A stretch of 9,510 bases of DNA from Deltaproteobacteria bacterium (lineage in GTDB: Bacteria > Myxococcota_A > Polyangia > HGW-17): assembly GCA_003249585.1 (NCBI GenBank), contig QKIM01000234.1, positions 1 to 9,510 on the forward strand, given 5' to 3'. The translations under genes and the position numbers were made by a program. This document shows, one piece after another, positions 1-6,822 of the stretch (within the stretch, counting starts at the first letter, position 1; each line of letters starts with the position of its first letter). The notes beneath the pieces were generated by a model. It ran no database searches. It was not told the DNA's origin and saw only the letters and a list, made by a program, of their open reading frames with translations.

Positions 1-726
1 GTCATCGTCGGGTGGAACCGGTTCGCCCTGACCGTCGCCGAGCAGCTCTTCGAGGCGGGCGTCCCGCTGGCTGTCGTCACCGATGACCGCAGCCACATCG
101 AGCTCATCCGGGAGGCCCACGGACACCGGAAGATCTACACCCTCCTGAGCGATCTCTCCAACTTTGACCTCATGGAGCGCGCCAACCTGCGAGGCGCCTC
201 GGTCATCTTCGTGAACCTCGAGGATGATGCCGAGAAGCTGGTCTTCCTGATTAACGCCCGTAAGCGAATGGGAGACGCCGTCCCCTTCGCCGTCATCGTC
301 GAGGAGACTGATCTCGTCCCCACCTTCGAGTCCACGGGCGCCAGCTTCGTCCTCGCCAAGAACGACATCGCCAGCAAAATGATCGCCTCCTTCATCTTCG
401 AACCCGACGCCGCGCGCTACATGGAGGATCTCATGGCCTCCGCCGTGGTTGACACAGACTTCGACATCCAAGAGTATCACGTACTTTCTGTGAACCCCTA
501 CGCCGGAACGCTGTACAATGACGCCTTCTTCGACCTCAAAATGCGCCACGATGCCATCCTCATCGGGCTCACCAGGATCCACGGGGAAACGCGAACCCTG
601 ATGAAGAACCCCGACGATCCGGAGCTGCGTGTCGAGGTGGGGGACTACCTGATCCTCATCGTCAGCGGGAAGGTGGGAGACGCGCTGGAGGAGATCTTCG
701 GCACCGGTGAGGGTTCCATCCGCTGA
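1..726 (+). CDS. RCK (TrkA-N/TrkA-C) potassium channel/transport regulatory protein, 5'-truncated
   Basis: The frame is open from base 1 to the TGA at 724-726, giving 241 residues of a protein whose N-terminus lies outside the window. The visible part starts in the first beta strand of a Rossmann-like RCK_N domain (VIVGW, residues 1-5), of the GW type seen in MthK-like channel RCK domains rather than the GxGxxG of KtrA/TrkA. Asp28-Asp29 after the second strand is where the nucleotide ribose usually contacts these folds. RCK_N runs to about residue 115, a linker follows (about 116-155), and a TrkA-C-like domain with the typical GDYLILIVSG strand near residues 215-225 ends the protein. RCK domains sense nucleotides or divalent ions and gate K+ channels or transporters. 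Whether a pore segment precedes it cannot be seen. The next gene is a paralogue 12 bases downstream, so the two are probably co-transcribed and may form a mixed gating ring (inference). Confidence 0.88.
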   Translation, partial: VIVGWNRFALTVAEQLFEAGVPLAVVTDDRSHIELIREAHGHRKIYTLLSDLSNFDLMERANLRGASVIFVNLEDDAEKLVFLINARKRMGDAVPFAVIVEETDLVPTFESTGASFVLAKNDIASKMIASFIFEPDAARYMEDLMASAVVDTDFDIQEYHVLSVNPYAGTLYNDAFFDLKMRHDAILIGLTRIHGETRTLMKNPDDPELRVEVGDYLILIVSGKVGDALEEIFGTGEGSIR

Positions 727-738
727 GGGGAGAGCGCC

Positions 739-1479
739 ATGACCCAGGACACGGGACAACACATCATCATCGTTGGCTGGGACGCCTTCGCCAAGGCCGT
801 GTCCACCCAGCTCCTCGCCGCAGGCCGACGCATTGTGGTGATCACCACCTCCCTCGTGGAGAAACAGGAGATCCGCGCCTTCGCCCCCGAGAGCCAGGTG
901 AGCGTCCTGACCGCCCACCGCGAGGACTTCGAGGCCCTGGCCGCCGCAGACGTGGAGGGCGCGTCCAACGTCTTCGTCAATCTCACCGACGACCGGGAGA
1001 AGCTCATCTACATCTTCAAGCTGCGCAAGGCCTTCCCGGGCTGCCGCATCGTGGCCCCCGTCAACAACCCCAACCTCAAGGAGACCTTCATCAACGCCGC
1101 CGCCATCCATCCCCTCTCCAAGGATGAGATCTCCGCCAAGATGTTCGCCTCCTACCTGTTCGAGCGGGACGTGGCCGCCTACACCGCAGACCTTTTCTCC
1201 ACGGCCGTCTCCGACGACGACTACGACATCCAGCAGTTCCGCGTGACCGCCGACAATCCCTGGTGCGGCGCTTCCTACGGCGAAACATTCAAAAGCCTCA
1301 GGCGTACCATCAACGCGGTGCTCATCGGCATCGCCAAAGCCCCCGAGCCACGCACACTGCTCAAGAATCCACCGGATGAGACCCCCGTGGAAGAAGGCGA
1401 CTACCTCATCCTCATCCTCAGCGGAAAGGCGTCGGCCATGCTGGAGGCGCAGCTGGGGATCGTCGAGGGAGAGAGTTGA
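739..1479 (+). CDS. Second RCK (TrkA-N/TrkA-C) domain protein, paralogue of the preceding gene
   Basis: This 246-residue protein aligns end to end with the preceding gene: IIIVGW (residues 9-14), the shared VNLxDDxEKL segment, the xAAxYxxDLxxxAV linker and a C-terminal GDYLILILSG strand. The ATG at 739 has a good Shine-Dalgarno (GGGGAG, 727-732, six bases away) and puts the first beta strand at residue 9. There is therefore no room for a membrane segment and it should be a soluble cytoplasmic RCK subunit. The acidic residue expected after the second strand is missing (VITTS at 34-38 against VVTDD in the paralogue), so ligand preference may differ. Soluble RCK subunits commonly complete an eight-domain gating ring with channel-attached ones; a role as partner of the upstream product is inferred from order and homology. 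Confidence 0.9.
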   Translation: MTQDTGQHIIIVGWDAFAKAVSTQLLAAGRRIVVITTSLVEKQEIRAFAPESQVSVLTAHREDFEALAAADVEGASNVFVNLTDDREKLIYIFKLRKAFPGCRIVAPVNNPNLKETFINAAAIHPLSKDEISAKMFASYLFERDVAAYTADLFSTAVSDDDYDIQQFRVTADNPWCGASYGETFKSLRRTINAVLIGIAKAPEPRTLLKNPPDETPVEEGDYLILILSGKASAMLEAQLGIVEGES

Positions 1480-1486
1480 CGGGACG

Positions 1487-1515
1487 TGGACCTGGGCCTC
1501 GATGGGTGCTATAAG
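1487..1515 (+). promoter_or_regulatory. Candidate sigma70-type promoter for the lipin-like lipoprotein gene
   Basis: TGGACC (1487-1492, 4 of 6 matches to TTGACA) and TATAAG (1510-1515, 5 of 6 to TATAAT) are separated by exactly 17 bases, just after the stop of the second RCK gene. Transcription would begin near 1522, leaving a leader of roughly 27 bases before the ATG at 1549. This suggests the two exported-protein genes downstream are transcribed separately from the RCK pair. Seen as a motif match only. Confidence 0.5.
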
Positions 1516-1537
1516 GAAGCAGCGCCCACAGTGCGCC

Positions 1538-1548
1538 GGAGGTCCTCC
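1538..1548 (+). promoter_or_regulatory. Ribosome binding site within an 11-base palindrome
   Basis: GGAGG (1538-1542) sits six bases before the ATG at 1549 and decides that start. The five bases before the ATG are CCTCC, the exact complement of the Shine-Dalgarno, so GGAGGTCCTCC fills the whole spacer. A one-base loop cannot fold as a simple hairpin, but pairing between transcripts or partial slippage pairing is possible. Confidence 0.6.
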
Positions 1549-2811
1549 ATGCGCCACATACTCTTTTGCTCCCTTGCGATCTGGATGCTCGCCGCCTGCG
1601 ACGACTCGGCCAACACGGCCGACAACACCGGCAACGTCAACAACGTGAACAACACCGGCAACACGACCGGCATCAACAATACCAACAACACGAACAGTAC
1701 GAACAACGTCAACAACACGACCTCCACCTGCGGAGACGGCCTCGTCGAGGGCCTGGAGGTGTGTGACGGGACCGACCTCAACGGGGCCACCTGCGAGAGC
1801 AGGGGCTTCGGTCCCGGGACCCTCTCCTGCGCTGCCGACTGCACGGGCTGGGACACTTCGGCCTGCGGGGATCCCGTGAGCTGCGATGTGACCGATCCCC
1901 TGGCGGGAGCGCCGGCCTTCACCATGCCCTCCACGGAAGAGTGGAATCACAGCATCATCACGGGGGCCACCGTGGCGTCGGGCAGCCCCTACCATATGAT
2001 CCACGACGAGATGGCCGCCCCCTCCGAGACCATCGCGCTGCGGGCCAAGTTCGACTACAACGCTGTCTTCCACAAGGACCTCCAGGACGAGGTGGTCATC
2101 TTCTATCTGTGGGGCGGCGCCATGACGAGCTGGCAGGAGCTGGGGCGCTATCTGACCGACTCCGACGGCATGGTCCATCTCACTGTGGATCCCCTCCCCG
2201 TAGGCACCTACATCGTGCGGGCCGTGGTCCCCGGCGATCTTTCCACGGCCGAGGGATATATCACCGTGGTGAACCCCGGCCGCAAGGCCGTGATCTTCGA
2301 CATCGACGGCACCCTCACCACCTCCGACTCCGAAGTGATGCAGGACTGGGCCAACTTCTCCACGGCGGAGATGTACCCGTACGCCGATGAGGTCGTCGCC
2401 TACTATGTTGAGCTGGGCTACCAGATCGTGATGGTCACGGGGCGCCCCTACTGGCTGGCGGACGACACGCGGGCGTGGCTGGCCGACCGCGGCATGCCCG
2501 TCTCTTCCGTACGCTTTACTTCGGACAACGGGACCACGATCAGCGGGGAGGAGACTCAGGCCTACAAGACCGAATACCTCGACGACCTCGTCACCCGATG
2601 CGGGCTTACTCTCACCCGGGCCTATGGCAACGCCACCACGGACATCGGCGCCTATGACGCCGTGGGTGTCCCCAAGAGCGAGACCTTCATCATCGGCGAA
2701 AACGCCGGCGCCGAGAACACCCAACCCGTGATCTGCGAGGGGTGCGGATACCAGGACCACTACGAGTCCTTCCTCCTCACCGAGGATCTGCCCTGCGGCC
2801 TCCCCCAGTGA
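1549..2811 (+). CDS. Exported lipoprotein with Asn-rich stalk, Cys-rich module and lipin/LNS2-like HAD phosphatase domain
   Basis: The product has 420 residues. The start at 1549 gives a compact lipoprotein signal (MRHILFCSLAIWMLAAC, Cys17 lipidated) and a clear ribosome binding site; an in-frame GTG at 1486 would bury the signal. Order: Asn-rich stalk (about 22-58); Cys-rich module with CGDG and VCDG motifs and seven cysteines (61-112), a style common in Myxococcota surface proteins; probable beta-sandwich (about 115-245); HAD domain (about 248-395). HAD motifs are intact: DIDGT with nucleophile Asp251 and acid/base Asp253, MVTGRP (295-300), candidate Lys340, and YGNATTD (359-365). The last resembles the GNxxTDxxAY of lipin/Ned1/Smp2 (LNS2) phosphatidate phosphatases. 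Phosphatase activity on a lipid or other phosphoester in the envelope is inferred. Another exported-protein gene follows after 32 bases and is probably in the same operon. Confidence 0.87.
   Translation: MRHILFCSLAIWMLAACDDSANTADNTGNVNNVNNTGNTTGINNTNNTNSTNNVNNTTSTCGDGLVEGLEVCDGTDLNGATCESRGFGPGTLSCAADCTGWDTSACGDPVSCDVTDPLAGAPAFTMPSTEEWNHSIITGATVASGSPYHMIHDEMAAPSETIALRAKFDYNAVFHKDLQDEVVIFYLWGGAMTSWQELGRYLTDSDGMVHLTVDPLPVGTYIVRAVVPGDLSTAEGYITVVNPGRKAVIFDIDGTLTTSDSEVMQDWANFSTAEMYPYADEVVAYYVELGYQIVMVTGRPYWLADDTRAWLADRGMPVSSVRFTSDNGTTISGEETQAYKTEYLDDLVTRCGLTLTRAYGNATTDIGAYDAVGVPKSETFIIGENAGAENTQPVICEGCGYQDHYESFLLTEDLPCGLPQ
1612..1722 (+). repeat. Asn-rich low-complexity stalk (AAC-rich DNA)
   Basis: These bases code for residues 22-58 of the lipoprotein; 17 of 37 residues are Asn, mixed with Thr, Gly, Val and Ser as NN-x units. 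Almost every Asn codon is AAC, making an imperfect AAC-rich tract. It probably forms a flexible tether between the lipid anchor and the folded domains. Length change by replication slippage is plausible but not shown. Confidence 0.8.
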
Positions 2812-2843
2812 TCCATTCCCCTGAAAGTGTTCGGCAAGGTATC

Positions 2844-4232
2844 ATGCGCCTGTTCACAGTGTTCAGTCTCCTCCTCCCCCTCGCATGCTCGCAGGGTTCC
2901 CCCGATGATCAGCCGCCCCTCCCTCCAGCGCAGAGGACGGCACGCGCTCCCAGGCCCCGGCATGTCAAGGTCACCCCCCCGGTGGATCTGGAGGCCCGGG
3001 CCCGGACAAGCGCACAGGCCGCAGCGACCGGACACACCGCAGACATGGTGTCCCATTTCACACCGGCCCTCGCCAAACGGATGCCTGTCGCCAAGGTCTC
3101 GGCGCAGATGCGAAAGATCACCGTACTCACCGGTGACTATCTCTCCCTCGGAATGGTCAAGCGGATCCGGCGAGGCAAGATGCAGGTGTACGTGGTCAAA
3201 GTGATCTTCGAGCGTGGGATCTGGGATCTCGTCCTCACCTTCGACGCCAGGGGCAGGATCGAGGACTTTTTCAGCCGCCCCACGGCCACCTCCTGGCGTC
3301 CCCCCGCCTATGCCCGCCCCGCACCGGCCCAGATCATAGCCGTTCGGCTGGGAAAGGATCCATGGGCGCTCCCCGGAGAATTGACCATCCCCTCGGGCAA
3401 GGGCCCCTTCCCCTCGGTGATCCTCATCCACGACAGGGGCGCGTGGGACATGGACGAAACGATCTATTCCCAGAAACCCTTCAAGGATCTGGCCCTGGGC
3501 CTCACGGCACGAGGTGTGGCCGTCCTCCGGTACGAGAAACGGACCCGGGCCCACGCCCGACGTATCGGGACAGTCCCCGGTTTTTCTCCCCTGGAGGAGA
3601 CCGTCCTCGACGCAGCGGACGCTTTTTCCTTCCTGGAGAAGATCCCCGCTCTGGATCCTCATCGGATCCACCTTCTCGGCCACGGCTGGGGCGCCTATGT
3701 CCTGCCCCTCATCGCAGAGCGGACACCGACCGCCGGCGGGTACATCCTTTGGGCTCCCAGGGGACAACACCCAGCGCAGGCGAGGATCCGGCGCCTCACC
3801 TATCTTGCCGGGCTCACCGCCGCAGACACACAACAGGAGAGAATGCTGAAACTTGAGAGACGACGCAGCGTGCGGGCCATGGACAAGGATCTCCCCGAAG
3901 TCACTCCCGCGCACGAGCTCCCCGGAGGCCGCTTCAGTGGAGCCTACTGGCGCTTCCTCGCCGGCTATGATCCCATGCAGAGCGCCCGCGCCCTCAAGAG
4001 CCCCACCCTCCTGATCCACTGCGATGGGGATTTCGAGATCTCTCCCAAAGAAGATCTCTCCCCATGGAAGCGTGCCCTCAAGGGCACCACGAAATTCAGG
4101 GAGAAGATCCTCCGCGGTTGCAACCACCTGGGCTCGGCACAGTCGGGAACGCCCTCCCGGGATTCCTACCTGTTACCCGGGCACGTCCAGGAGCCATTCA
4201 TTAAGGATCTTACAGCTTTTCTCACACGTTGA
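2844..4232 (+). CDS. Predicted exported DUF3887 + alpha/beta-hydrolase protein lacking the nucleophile serine
   Basis: The product has 462 residues. The ATG at 2844 gives a signal peptide (MRLFTVFSLLLPLAC); Cys15 could be lipidated, though Pro at -3 makes a poor lipobox. A weak AAGG lies about four bases upstream. Residues about 40-155 match the DUF3887 pattern often found in front of such hydrolases; residues about 170-462 form the alpha/beta-hydrolase fold. Expected landmarks are present (VLIH at 193-196, PFKDLALGLTARGVAVLRYEKRT, DPHRIHLLGH, Asp394/Asp396, His428). The nucleophile elbow, however, reads GHGWG instead of GHSxG, with Gly281 (codon GGC at 3684-3686) where Ser is expected, and the usual HGxG oxyanion segment reads HDRG (196-199). 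The protein may be a non-catalytic binder or use another mechanism. It follows the lipin-like gene by 32 bases; a shared envelope role is only inferred. No T-rich terminator hairpin follows. Confidence 0.85.
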   Translation: MRLFTVFSLLLPLACSQGSPDDQPPLPPAQRTARAPRPRHVKVTPPVDLEARARTSAQAAATGHTADMVSHFTPALAKRMPVAKVSAQMRKITVLTGDYLSLGMVKRIRRGKMQVYVVKVIFERGIWDLVLTFDARGRIEDFFSRPTATSWRPPAYARPAPAQIIAVRLGKDPWALPGELTIPSGKGPFPSVILIHDRGAWDMDETIYSQKPFKDLALGLTARGVAVLRYEKRTRAHARRIGTVPGFSPLEETVLDAADAFSFLEKIPALDPHRIHLLGHGWGAYVLPLIAERTPTAGGYILWAPRGQHPAQARIRRLTYLAGLTAADTQQERMLKLERRRSVRAMDKDLPEVTPAHELPGGRFSGAYWRFLAGYDPMQSARALKSPTLLIHCDGDFEISPKEDLSPWKRALKGTTKFREKILRGCNHLGSAQSGTPSRDSYLLPGHVQEPFIKDLTAFLTR

Positions 4233-4294
4233 CGAACACGAGACACCCACAGGACCCAGGCCCTGCGACGACACCGCAATAGCCCGAAGGGATA

Positions 4295-4313
4295 TTTGCG
4301 TGTTGTTCGCAAA
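4295..4313 (+). other. Short hairpin in the gap before the repeat lipoprotein gene
   Basis: TTTGCG (4295-4300) and CGCAAA (4308-4313) form a six-bp stem with a seven-base loop, touching the left arm of the larger inverted repeat. No T-run follows, so it is not a convincing terminator. A competing five-bp pairing (4300-4304 with 4312-4316) shares the bases. The rest of 4233-4294 shows nothing recognisable. Confidence 0.4.
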
Positions 4314-4387
4314 CACCTGAACCTTTGCCTAAAATGGACTGCGTGGTATACTCCGGGGAGCCGAGTATTCACCCAAAGGTTCAGGTG
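4314..4387 (+). repeat. Perfect 14-bp inverted repeat framing a promoter and ending in a ribosome binding site
   Basis: CACCTGAACCTTTG (4314-4327) is repeated as its exact reverse complement CAAAGGTTCAGGTG (4374-4387), with 46 bases between. The left arm overlaps the candidate -35 element; the right arm ends in AGGTG, the Shine-Dalgarno four bases before the ATG at 4392. Two readings are possible: paired protein binding sites 60 bp apart centre to centre, or an RNA stem that forms only in transcripts started upstream of 4314 and hides the ribosome binding site. The repeat itself is seen directly; function is inferred. Confidence 0.85.
4325..4352 (+). promoter_or_regulatory. Candidate extended -10 promoter for the repeat lipoprotein gene
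   Basis: TATACT (4347-4352, 5 of 6 to consensus) is preceded by TGG (4344-4346), an extended -10 arrangement. TTGCCT (4325-4330, 4 of 6 to consensus) lies 16 bases upstream as a -35. Transcription would start near 4359, inside the loop of the inverted repeat, so transcripts from here lack its left arm. It probably drives the repeat lipoprotein and the cyclase-family gene behind it. Confidence 0.55.
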
Positions 4388-4391
4388 CACC

Positions 4392-6818
4392 ATGAAGACC
4401 GTCAAGCATATTTTCCTCATCGCCCTTGTTTTCTCCCTCACCGGATGCTGGGAGAGCTCGTCGGTCATAGAACTGAAGTCCGAGGTGTGCGACAACGGCC
4501 GCGATGATGACGGCGACGGCCGAATCGACTGCAACGACCAGGACTGCTTCGAGGACCCCGCGTGCACCACGACCCCCGAGGTGTGCGACAACGGTATCGA
4601 TGACGACGGCGACGGGTTCATCGACTGTGAGGACCTCGACTGCGTCGACCAGTGTTTGTATGCAGAAGTGTGCGACAACGGTGTTGATGACGACGGCGAC
4701 GGGTTCGTCGACTGCGACGACCAGGACTGCCAACGAAATCAGGCCTGTGCCTCCGAGGAGATCTGTGACAACGGCATCGACGACGACGGCGACGGCTTCG
4801 TCGACTGCGACGATCAGGACTGCTTCGAGCAGTGCGTCTATGTGGAAGTGTGCAACAACGGCATCGACGACGACGGCGACGGCTTCATCGACTGCGCCGA
4901 TCAGGACTGTGCCCGGAGCCAGGCCTGCACCGCCCTGGAGGTCTGCACCAACGGGGTCGACGATGACGGCGACGGCCGCATCGACTGCGACGACTGGGAC
5001 TGCCGCAATGACGTGGCCTGCATCATCCCCATGGAAGAGTGCACCAACGGGGTCGACGACGACGGTGACGGCTTCACCGACTGTGACGATCTCGACTGCA
5101 CCTGGGAACCGACCTGTCAGGTCGACGAGAACTGCGCCAACGGGTGGGACGACGACAACGATGGCCTCATCGACTGCGACGACCCAGACTGTTACAGCAA
5201 CCAGCACTGCATCACCACCCCGGAGGACTGCCGAAACCTTGTGGACGACGATGGGGACGGTCTCATCGACTGCGACGACCCAGACTGCCGCTTCGACGTC
5301 GTCTGCCAGGCCGTGGAAATCTGTGACAATGGATGGGACGACGACAACGACGGACTCGTCGACTGTGACGACCCAGACTGCCGCTTCGAGGACGCGTGCC
5401 AGGCCACGGAAATGTGCAACAACGGCTGGGATGACGACGGGGACGGCCTCATCGACTGTGACGACCCGGACTGTGCCAGCAACACCCACTGCACGACCAC
5501 TTCGGAGAACTGCACCAACGGCCTCGACGATGATGGTGACGGCTGGATCGACTGCGCTGACTGGGACTGCCGCAACCACTCGGCGTGCGTCACCACTCCC
5601 GAGGACTGCACCAACGGCCTCGATGACGACGGCGACGGTCGCGTCGACTGCGAAGACACCGACTGCCAGGCCGACCCCGCCTGCGTCACTACCGTTGAGA
5701 ACTGCGTCAACGGCATGGACGACGACGGCGACGGCTGGATCGATTGCGCCGACTGGGACTGTCGCAACCACTCCGCCTGCGTCACGATTCCCGAAAACTG
5801 CTCCAACGGCGTCGACGATGATGGAGATGGCCGCATCGACTGCAACGACTCCGACTGCACAGGCGATCCTGCTTGCGTCGTCTCCCCCGAGATCTGCTAC
5901 AACGGATGGGACGATGACAACGACGGCCTCATCGACTGCGAGGACCCCGACTGTACCGGGAGCGACTACTGCCCGACCGCCACGGAAAACTGCTCCAACG
6001 GATGGGACGACGACGGCGACGGTCTGTACGACTGCGAGGATCCCGACTGCTACAGCGCGCCGGCCTGCAATGGATCCGCAGAGGATTGCGCCAACGGCCT
6101 CGACGATGACGGCGACGGCCGCGTTGACTGTGACGATCCCGACTGCGCAGGCGACCCCGCCTGCATGCTCTTCCCAGAGGAGTGCGCCAACGGGCTGGAC
6201 GATGATGGGGACGGCCTTGTCGACTGCGACGATCCCGACTGTGACTGGGATCCCGCGTGTATGGCAGAGGCGCGCTGCGACGACGGCCTGGACAACGACT
6301 GGGACGGGCTCATCGACTGCGAGGATCCCGACTGTGCCGCCGATCCCGTCTGCATGTCCACCGAAGACTGCGAGAACGGTCTTGATGACAACGGCAACGG
6401 ACTGGCCGACTGTGATGATCCGGCCTGCTTCTATGTCCCCCATTGCCTGACGCCCGAGATCTGCGACAATGGTATCGATGACGACTCCGACGGGGACATT
6501 GACTGTGACGATCCCGACTGCGTCTATGACTACACCTGCACCGGAGAGGAGTGCAACCCTGTGACCAATACCGGCTGCACCGCTCCCGAGGAGTGCTACC
6601 TCAACGTCTCGACCTTCGAGGGCTATTGTCTCGCCCCGGCCGGGACCGTTCCCGACGGTGGCGCCTGCACCTCGACCACGCAGTGCGAGCCCGGTCTGGC
6701 CTGTGTGGTCGGGTCTCCCTACAACCGGTGCCGCCCCCTGTGCCACGCGGGCAGCACCCTCGAGTGCGGCGTCGACGAGTCGTGCATCCCCGTGGGCGAC
6801 TACGGCATCTGCCTGTGA
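4392..6818 (+). CDS. Exported lipoprotein with 22 Asp/Cys calcium-loop-like repeats
   Basis: The product has 808 residues. The ATG at 4392 gives MKTVKHIFLIALVFSLTGC, an excellent lipoprotein signal with Cys19 lipidated; in-frame starts further up would precede it with about 32 residues that do not fit. Residues 33-720 are 22 repeats of 29-32 residues, core CxNGxDDDGDGxxDC then xDxDC. Each has a D-x-D-x-D-G-x-x-D loop, the ligand pattern of EF-hand-like and thrombospondin type 3 calcium loops, and four cysteines (88 in all). A distinct module with 12 cysteines (721-808) ends the protein. Similar Asp/Cys repeats are frequent in Myxococcota surface lipoproteins and recall MopE-type metal-binding motifs. 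A rigid, disulfide-linked, calcium-binding stalk on the cell surface is the likely role; ligand and partner are unknown. The cyclase-family gene starts four bases after the stop. Confidence 0.9.
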   Translation: MKTVKHIFLIALVFSLTGCWESSSVIELKSEVCDNGRDDDGDGRIDCNDQDCFEDPACTTTPEVCDNGIDDDGDGFIDCEDLDCVDQCLYAEVCDNGVDDDGDGFVDCDDQDCQRNQACASEEICDNGIDDDGDGFVDCDDQDCFEQCVYVEVCNNGIDDDGDGFIDCADQDCARSQACTALEVCTNGVDDDGDGRIDCDDWDCRNDVACIIPMEECTNGVDDDGDGFTDCDDLDCTWEPTCQVDENCANGWDDDNDGLIDCDDPDCYSNQHCITTPEDCRNLVDDDGDGLIDCDDPDCRFDVVCQAVEICDNGWDDDNDGLVDCDDPDCRFEDACQATEMCNNGWDDDGDGLIDCDDPDCASNTHCTTTSENCTNGLDDDGDGWIDCADWDCRNHSACVTTPEDCTNGLDDDGDGRVDCEDTDCQADPACVTTVENCVNGMDDDGDGWIDCADWDCRNHSACVTIPENCSNGVDDDGDGRIDCNDSDCTGDPACVVSPEICYNGWDDDNDGLIDCEDPDCTGSDYCPTATENCSNGWDDDGDGLYDCEDPDCYSAPACNGSAEDCANGLDDDGDGRVDCDDPDCAGDPACMLFPEECANGLDDDGDGLVDCDDPDCDWDPACMAEARCDDGLDNDWDGLIDCEDPDCAADPVCMSTEDCENGLDDNGNGLADCDDPACFYVPHCLTPEICDNGIDDDSDGDIDCDDPDCVYDYTCTGEECNPVTNTGCTAPEECYLNVSTFEGYCLAPAGTVPDGGACTSTTQCEPGLACVVGSPYNRCRPLCHAGSTLECGVDESCIPVGDYGICL
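4488..6551 (+). repeat. Coding tandem repeat array, 22 units of about 94 bases
   Basis: Unit starts, taken at the first Cys, fall at residues 33, 65, 94, 125, 154, 185, 217, 248, 280, 311, 342, 374, 406, 438, 470, 502, 534, 566, 598, 629, 660 and 691. Units 2 and 4 are shorter (29 residues). Unit 21 has the most degraded loop (Asn at ligand positions 3 and 5). Units diverge at synonymous sites yet keep the loop, which points to protein-level selection. Blocks of units share particular codons, marking local duplication. Confidence 0.93.
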
Positions 6819-6822
6819 GGCC

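Noticed and set aside
1476..1481. TTGACG as the -35 for the promoter before the lipin-like gene
   Set aside because: It is 28 bases from TATAAG, too far; TGGACC at 1487-1492 has the correct 17-base spacing.
1486..1548. Earlier GTG start for the lipin-like lipoprotein
   Set aside because: It would add 21 residues before a perfect lipoprotein signal, lacks a good ribosome site, and overlaps the candidate promoter.
2742..2843. Earlier start for the hydrolase gene inside the preceding gene
   Set aside because: It would place 34 unrelated residues before the signal peptide; the ATG at 2844 begins the signal directly.
2760..4127. A 455-codon open frame antisense to the hydrolase gene
   Set aside because: No recognisable domain; the opposite strand codes for a clear DUF3887/hydrolase protein. 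Long antisense frames are expected at this GC content.
4295..4313. Rho-independent terminator after the hydrolase gene
   Set aside because: The stem is only six bp and no T-run follows.
4296..4391. Earlier start for the repeat lipoprotein
   Set aside because: It would run through the promoter and inverted repeat and precede the signal peptide with 32 residues; the ATG at 4392 has AGGTG four bases upstream.
4504..6450. A 648-codon Thr/Ser-rich open frame in another forward frame of the same repeats
   Set aside because: Low-complexity shadow of the repeat array; the lipoprotein frame has the signal peptide, ribosome site and conserved cysteines.
4488..6551. CRISPR-like tandem array
   Set aside because: The period is about 94 bases in one continuous reading frame, with diverged units and no unique spacers.
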